Origin: Actinomadura coerulea
GTDB lineage: Bacteria > Actinomycetota > Actinomycetes > Streptosporangiales > Streptosporangiaceae
DNA length: 64,000 nucleotides
Reading direction: 5' to 3'
Assembly: GCF_014208105.1 (NCBI RefSeq)
Contig: NZ_JACHMQ010000001.1
Coordinates: forward strand, 4,092,001 to 4,156,000
How positions within the stretch are numbered: the stretch's first letter is position 1; the number at the start of each line of letters is the position of its first letter. A model generated the notes under the pieces. That model was not told the origin of the DNA and made no database searches. It saw only the letters and a program-made list of their open reading frames with translations. Both the position numbers and the translations under genes were made by a program. Positions 60,307 through 64,000 of the stretch are shown here, one piece after another.

Positions 60307-61632
60307 ATGACGACGTACGCCGCCGGACCGCTGGAGCACGACGAACCCCGCGTCCTCGGCCCGTACCGCCTGCTCGGGCGGCTCGGCCGCGGCGGCATGG
60401 GGACGGTCTACCTGGCCGCCGAGCCCGACGGACGGCGGGTCGCGGTCAAGGTCGTCAACCGCGAGCTGGCCGGGGAGCCGGCGTTCCTCGCCCGGTTCCG
60501 CCGCGAGGTGACCGCGGCGCGGCGCGTCCACCGCTTCTGCACCGCGCCCGTGATCGACGCCGAGCTCGACCAGGACCCGCCGTACATCGTCACCGAGTAC
60601 ATCGACGGGCCGAGCCTGGAGAAGGCGGTCGGGGACAAGGGCCCCCTGCCCGGCTCCGACCTGGAGGGCCTCGCGGTAGGGGTCGCCACCGCGCTCGCCG
60701 CCATCCACGGCGCCGGGATCGTGCACCGCGACCTCAAACCCGCCAACGTCCTGCTGTCCTCCACCGGCCCCCGCGTCATCGACTTCGGCATCGCCCGCGC
60801 CCTCGACGCCGCCGACGGCCCCACCCGCACCGGCCAGTTCGTCGGGACCCCGTCCTACATCGCGCCCGAGGTGCTGAGGGGAGAGCCGGTCGTGCAGGCG
60901 TCGGACGTGTTCGCGTGGGGCTGCGTCGTCGCCTACGCCGGGACGGGGCGCCCCCCGTTCCAGAGCGGCACCGTCGCCGAGACGTTCCGCCGCATCGAGC
61001 ACGAGGAGCCCGACCTCGCCGGCCTCGACCCGCGGCTGCGCGACGTCGTCGCCGCCGCGCTCGGCAAGGACCCGCGCGACCGCCCGACGGCGCGGCGGCT
61101 GCTCACCCTGCTCGTCGGGCAGGAGAAGGCCGACCTCACGCAGGCCGTGGAGACGATCTCGGCGTCGTGGCGGAGGCCGGATCCGGCCGCGGAGCCGGCC
61201 TCCGGCCCGGACGCCGCCCCGGACACAGGGAGGCCCGCGGCCGTCGGGGTTCCGGCTCCGAGGCCGGCGCCGGAGGCCCCGGCGCCCGCGGCCCCGGCGG
61301 CGCGCGAGGCCGCCACGGGCGAGGAGACGGTCCTCGTCGACCTGCCGTTCCCGGCCGCCTGGCGCGGCCCCCGGCGCTGGCTCACCCTGCTCAGGGGCCT
61401 GCTGGTGGTCCCCCACCTGGTCGTGATGCTGCTCATGTACACGGCCCTGGTCGTCGTCTTGCCGCTCAGCTGGCTGGTCATCCCGTTCACCGGCCGCTAC
61501 CCCCGCGCCCTGTACGCGCTGGCCGTCGGCTGCCAGCGCTGGTCCAGCCGGGTCGTGGCGTACGCGTTCGGGCTCACCGGCGAGAAGCTCCCGCCGTTCC
61601 GCACCCTTCCGCGCGCCCGCCGTACTCACTGA
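60307..61632 (+). CDS. Ser/Thr protein kinase fused to a DUF4389 membrane domain
   Basis: 441 residues. Kinase elements in order: Gly loop GRLGRGGMGTVY, VAIK-type Lys in VAVKVV, HRDLKPANVLL, the DFG loop (IDFGIARAL) and the activation end GTPSYIAPE. A Pro/Ala linker follows (about 290-345). The C-terminus matches DUF4389: LLRGLLVVPHLVVMLL, then PFTGRYPRALYALAVG, then RWSSRVVAYAFGLTGE. The kinase is thus tethered by membrane helices of a domain normally found alone. Extracellular sensor repeats (PASTA) are absent. Confidence 0.92.
   Translation: MTTYAAGPLEHDEPRVLGPYRLLGRLGRGGMGTVYLAAEPDGRRVAVKVVNRELAGEPAFLARFRREVTAARRVHRFCTAPVIDAELDQDPPYIVTEYIDGPSLEKAVGDKGPLPGSDLEGLAVGVATALAAIHGAGIVHRDLKPANVLLSSTGPRVIDFGIARALDAADGPTRTGQFVGTPSYIAPEVLRGEPVVQASDVFAWGCVVAYAGTGRPPFQSGTVAETFRRIEHEEPDLAGLDPRLRDVVAAALGKDPRDRPTARRLLTLLVGQEKADLTQAVETISASWRRPDPAAEPASGPDAAPDTGRPAAVGVPAPRPAPEAPAPAAPAAREAATGEETVLVDLPFPAAWRGPRRWLTLLRGLLVVPHLVVMLLMYTALVVVLPLSWLVIPFTGRYPRALYALAVGCQRWSSRVVAYAFGLTGEKLPPFRTLPRARRTH
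60646..60848 (+). repeat. 203-bp tract nearly identical to one in the next kinase gene, copy 1
   Basis: Compared base by base with 62095-62297 (offset 1449), only two mismatches were found (near 60678 and 60681). The tract covers the catalytic loop through the activation-segment start. Confidence 0.9.
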
Positions 61633-61743
61633 ACGCGGGCGCACTCCACGCGGACGCACTGAACGCACTGGCGACTCCGCGCGTCCGAATTACCCTGGAC
61701 CGCTAGTGTTCTACGACAAAGACTCCCGAATCCCCTCAGGATC

Positions 61744-63441
61744 ATGATGACCACGCACGCAGGAGAGAACGGGGAGACCCTGCGCCCCGACGACCCCGCC
61801 GAGCTCGGCCCCTACACGCTGGTCGGGCGGCTCGGCCGGGGCGGCATGGGGACGGTCTACCTCGGCGAGGACCGCGCCGGCCGCCGCGTCGCCGTAAAAA
61901 TGATCAACCGGGAGCTCGCCGGAGAGGGCACGTTCCGGGAGCGGTTCCGGCGCGAAGTGACCGCCGCGCGGCAGGTCCGCCGGTTCTGCACCGCGCCCGT
62001 GATGGACGCCGAACTGGACACCGACCCCCTGTACGTCGTCACCGAGTACATCGAGGGCCCGAGCCTGGAGAGGGCCGTCGCCGAGCGCGGCCCGCTGCCC
62101 GGCTCCGACCTGGAGGGCCTCGCGGTCGGCGTCGCCACCGCGCTCGCCGCCATCCACGGCGCCGGGATCGTGCACCGCGACCTCAAACCCGCCAACGTCC
62201 TGCTGTCCTCCACCGGCCCCCGCGTCATCGACTTCGGCATCGCCCGCGCCCTCGACGCCGCCGACGGCCCCACCCGCACCGGCCAGTTCGTCGGGACGCC
62301 CAACTACCTGCCGCCCGAGCTGCTGCGCGGCGAGCAGGTCTCGTCCGCCTCCGACGTGTTCTCGTGGGGCTGCGTCGTCGCCTACGCCGGCACGGGACGC
62401 CCCCCGTTCGGGGGCACCACGGTTCCGGAGATCTTCTACCGCGTCGTGCACGAGGAGCCGAAGCTCGACGGGCTCGACGCCGGCCTGCGCGACGTCGTCG
62501 CCGCCGCGCTCGACAAGGACCCGCACCGGCGGCCCACCGTGCAGGACCTGCTCGGACGGCTCGTCGGCAACGGCAAGGCCGACCCGGCGAGGCTCGCCGA
62601 GACCGTCCAGGCGGGCTGGCACGGACCGGCGGGCGAGCCGACCGTCCAGCCCCGCCCGGCGCCGGCCGCCTTCCAGCAGCCGCCCCCGCCGCCCGCGGCT
62701 CCCGGCGCCACCCGCCAGGACGCGCGGCCCGCCGCCCCCCGGCCGGGCGGCGGGCCGCCCCGGCGCCCGCTGGTCATCGGGGGCGCCGTCGCGGCCGCCC
62801 TCGTCCTGCTCGCCGTCGTCGGGTTCCTCGCGCTGCGCCCGGACGGCCCGCCCGAGAACCTGGCGACGACGTTCAGCGACGAGTTCTCCAGCGACGGCTC
62901 CGGCTGGGGCAGCTTCAGCGAGCAGTACACCTACCTCAACGGCGCCTACCGGATCCAGACCTACGGCACCCTCGGCGCGATGGGGCGCGAGGTGCCCAAG
63001 GACGAGTTCGCCCCCGACCCGATGCTGGCCACGGTCGGCGCCAAGGTGGCCCAGGGGTCCCCCGACGGCATGTACGGGCTCTACTGCCGCTCGGCAGACG
63101 ACAACTACTACATGTTCCTGGTCCGCAACGACGGCAAGGGCGCGGTGGTCCGCAAGATCACCAAGGATCGCGGCACCAAGGAGCTCGACAACCCCGACTC
63201 GGTCCCCGGCTACTCCGAGGGCGAGTCCAACAAGCTCCAGATCGCGTGCGAAAGCGGCGACGGCGGCAAGCAGGTGCGGCTGCGGCTCTGGGTGAACGGC
63301 CACCGGGTCATCGACAAGACGGACACCGACCAGCCGCTCGGCAACGGCAAGGCCGGCCTCCAGGTCGAGCGGGGCGGCAACGCCGCGCAGCAGATCATCG
63401 TCGACTTCGACGACTTCGACCTGTCGAAGATCCTCGGCTAG
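61744..63441 (+). CDS. Ser/Thr protein kinase with extracellular jelly-roll-like domain
   Basis: 565 residues. The kinase domain is close to its upstream neighbour: GRLGRGGMGTVY, VAVKMI, HRDLKPAN, IDFGIAR; the usual APE motif reads PPE (NYLPPELL). A Pro-rich linker and one membrane helix (LVIGGAVAAALVLLAVVGFLAL) lead to an outside domain. That domain has the pattern of a lectin/LamG-like fold (DEFSSDGSGWGSF, GLYCRSADDNYYMFLVR, VDFDDFDL). Ligand binding outside could regulate the kinase. Two in-frame ATGs (61744, 61747) are available. It ends in a CTAG shared with the convergent gene. Confidence 0.92.
   Translation: MMTTHAGENGETLRPDDPAELGPYTLVGRLGRGGMGTVYLGEDRAGRRVAVKMINRELAGEGTFRERFRREVTAARQVRRFCTAPVMDAELDTDPLYVVTEYIEGPSLERAVAERGPLPGSDLEGLAVGVATALAAIHGAGIVHRDLKPANVLLSSTGPRVIDFGIARALDAADGPTRTGQFVGTPNYLPPELLRGEQVSSASDVFSWGCVVAYAGTGRPPFGGTTVPEIFYRVVHEEPKLDGLDAGLRDVVAAALDKDPHRRPTVQDLLGRLVGNGKADPARLAETVQAGWHGPAGEPTVQPRPAPAAFQQPPPPPAAPGATRQDARPAAPRPGGGPPRRPLVIGGAVAAALVLLAVVGFLALRPDGPPENLATTFSDEFSSDGSGWGSFSEQYTYLNGAYRIQTYGTLGAMGREVPKDEFAPDPMLATVGAKVAQGSPDGMYGLYCRSADDNYYMFLVRNDGKGAVVRKITKDRGTKELDNPDSVPGYSEGESNKLQIACESGDGGKQVRLRLWVNGHRVIDKTDTDQPLGNGKAGLQVERGGNAAQQIIVDFDDFDLSKILG
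62095..62297 (+). repeat. 203-bp tract shared with the preceding kinase gene, copy 2
   Basis: 201 of 203 bases match copy 1 at 60646-60848. The flanking kinase sequence drops visibly in similarity on both sides, as expected after gene conversion. Confidence 0.9.
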
Positions 63442-64000
63442 GCCGGGGCCGGCCGGTCCGGCAGGTAGCCGTTCGTCCACCGGGTCAGCTCCGCGAAGAC
63501 CTGCGAGCGGGCCGCTTCGGCGGACAGCACCAGGTCGTGCAGGCCGCCCTCGATCCGCACGAGCGTGACGTGCCGCCCGATCCGCGGCGCCCACCGCGCC
63601 ATGTGCTCGACGTCCAGGACGGCGTCGGCGCCCGTCACGTCCAGCACCCCGCGGGTCGGGCGGACGCTGCGCGTCGACGCCATGACCAGCACCGGGACGT
63701 CGACGTCCAGGCCGCGGTGCAGGCGCAGCTGCCCCCGGCGCACGGCCGCCAGCCACGCGGCCCGCACCGGGAACCCGGCGAGCGGCTTCCAGGCGAGGTC
63801 GAACTCCCACTCGCCCTCGTGGTCGCGGTGGATGCTGCGCGGGTACAGGTCGGACACGCCAGCGGGCAGCTTCGCCTTCGGGAACCGGGGACGCAGCGCC
63901 CGGGCCAGGCCCGCGCCGAGCTTGCGCATCACCAGCGGCTCGGCGATGTCCAGGAACGGGCTGTTGAGGAACACGCCGTCGACCAGGCCCTTCCCCTTGG
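63438..64000 (-). CDS. Alpha/beta-hydrolase (lysophospholipase-like), 3' part only
   Basis: The C-terminal 187 codons (before the stop) of a gene running out of the window. The visible part has strands typical of an alpha/beta-hydrolase late core (VDVPVLVMASTRSVRP) with the His in EGGLHDLVLS. The acidic residue probably precedes it in VTGADAVLD. The nucleophile elbow is outside. This resembles lysophospholipases/serine hydrolases of the S33/lipase-class type. Its TAG stop shares a CTAG with the convergent kinase gene. Confidence 0.8.
   Translation of the reverse strand, partial: KGKGLVDGVFLNSPFLDIAEPLVMRKLGAGLARALRPRFPKAKLPAGVSDLYPRSIHRDHEGEWEFDLAWKPLAGFPVRAAWLAAVRRGQLRLHRGLDVDVPVLVMASTRSVRPTRGVLDVTGADAVLDVEHMARWAPRIGRHVTLVRIEGGLHDLVLSAEAARSQVFAELTRWTNGYLPDRPAPA

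Noticed and set aside
1..64000. A phage-defence, toxin-antitoxin or biosynthetic gene cluster
   Set aside because: The HNH, NERD and dynamin-like genes were considered as defence parts, but each sits in a housekeeping context without partners such as methylases, reverse transcriptases or effector modules.

Overview
The window is high-G+C DNA from an actinomycete. Starts are often GTG or TTG, many genes overlap by 4 bp, and -10 elements are of the TAnnnT type. The gene set points the same way: a mycothiol-nitroreductase homologue, an F420-dependent oxidoreductase, an XRE/DUF5753-DUF397-HATPase trio, a dynamin-like GTPase pair, DnaE2, an S37 peptidase and Ser/Thr kinases. This looks like the Actinomadura/Thermomonosporaceae or Streptomyces-like sphere, a placement inferred from gene content only. 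About 59 protein genes are supported. No rRNA, tRNA, CRISPR array, insertion sequence, prophage or origin was seen, so the region looks like ordinary chromosome.

Layout. 1-2000: energy-coupling-factor metal transporter (M, PDGLE/N, Q, start of O) behind a Nur-type box, suggesting nickel. 2000-10000: DsbA-like protein, aminopeptidase N, an unknown gene, MalQ and an amidase. 10100-14400: NERD protein, IlvD, DUF1330, FmdB-type zinc ribbon, HNH nuclease. 14600-20950: S9 peptidase with a methyltransferase, a structured gene-free stretch, then a GNAT gene with an HTH/TPR regulator and a divergent 94-residue gene. 21200-31500: MscS, truncated haemoglobin, GH13 glucosidase, secreted S37 peptidase, GNAT with thioesterase, EttA, diguanylate cyclase, SSB paralogue. 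31590-36590: two dynamin-like GTPases translationally coupled to a CysG/CobA-type enzyme. 36717-41155: cobT, cobC, cobH, cobL and an unrecognised 159-residue gene. 41287-43670: leaderless TetR gene and the HATPase/XRE/DUF397 trio. 43780-46710: a KstR-type palindrome in front of an F420 oxidoreductase, followed by a ThDP enzyme carrying a 54-bp in-frame tandem duplication. 46730-54120: methyltransferase, small gene, ABC exporter divergent from a two-component system, two membrane proteins. 54157-57864: LexA-type box, DUF6504 and dnaE2 without an adjacent imuB. 57900-64000: small gene, TetR, quinone oxidoreductase, two Ser/Thr kinases sharing a near-identical 203-bp tract, and the end of an alpha/beta hydrolase.

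How the parts work together. Three stretches carry operator-like sequences matching known actinobacterial regulons: Nur (nickel import), KstR (sterol/lipid catabolism) and LexA (SOS mutagenesis). The most unusual items are the ThDP-enzyme tandem insertion with aberrant codon use, the SOS-controlled DUF6504-dnaE2 unit without imuB, the kinase-DUF4389 fusion, the kinase conversion tract and the dynamin pair coupled to a siroheme/B12 enzyme. I found no clearly new multi-gene defence or biosynthetic system. All identities come from reading motifs by eye, not from database searches.
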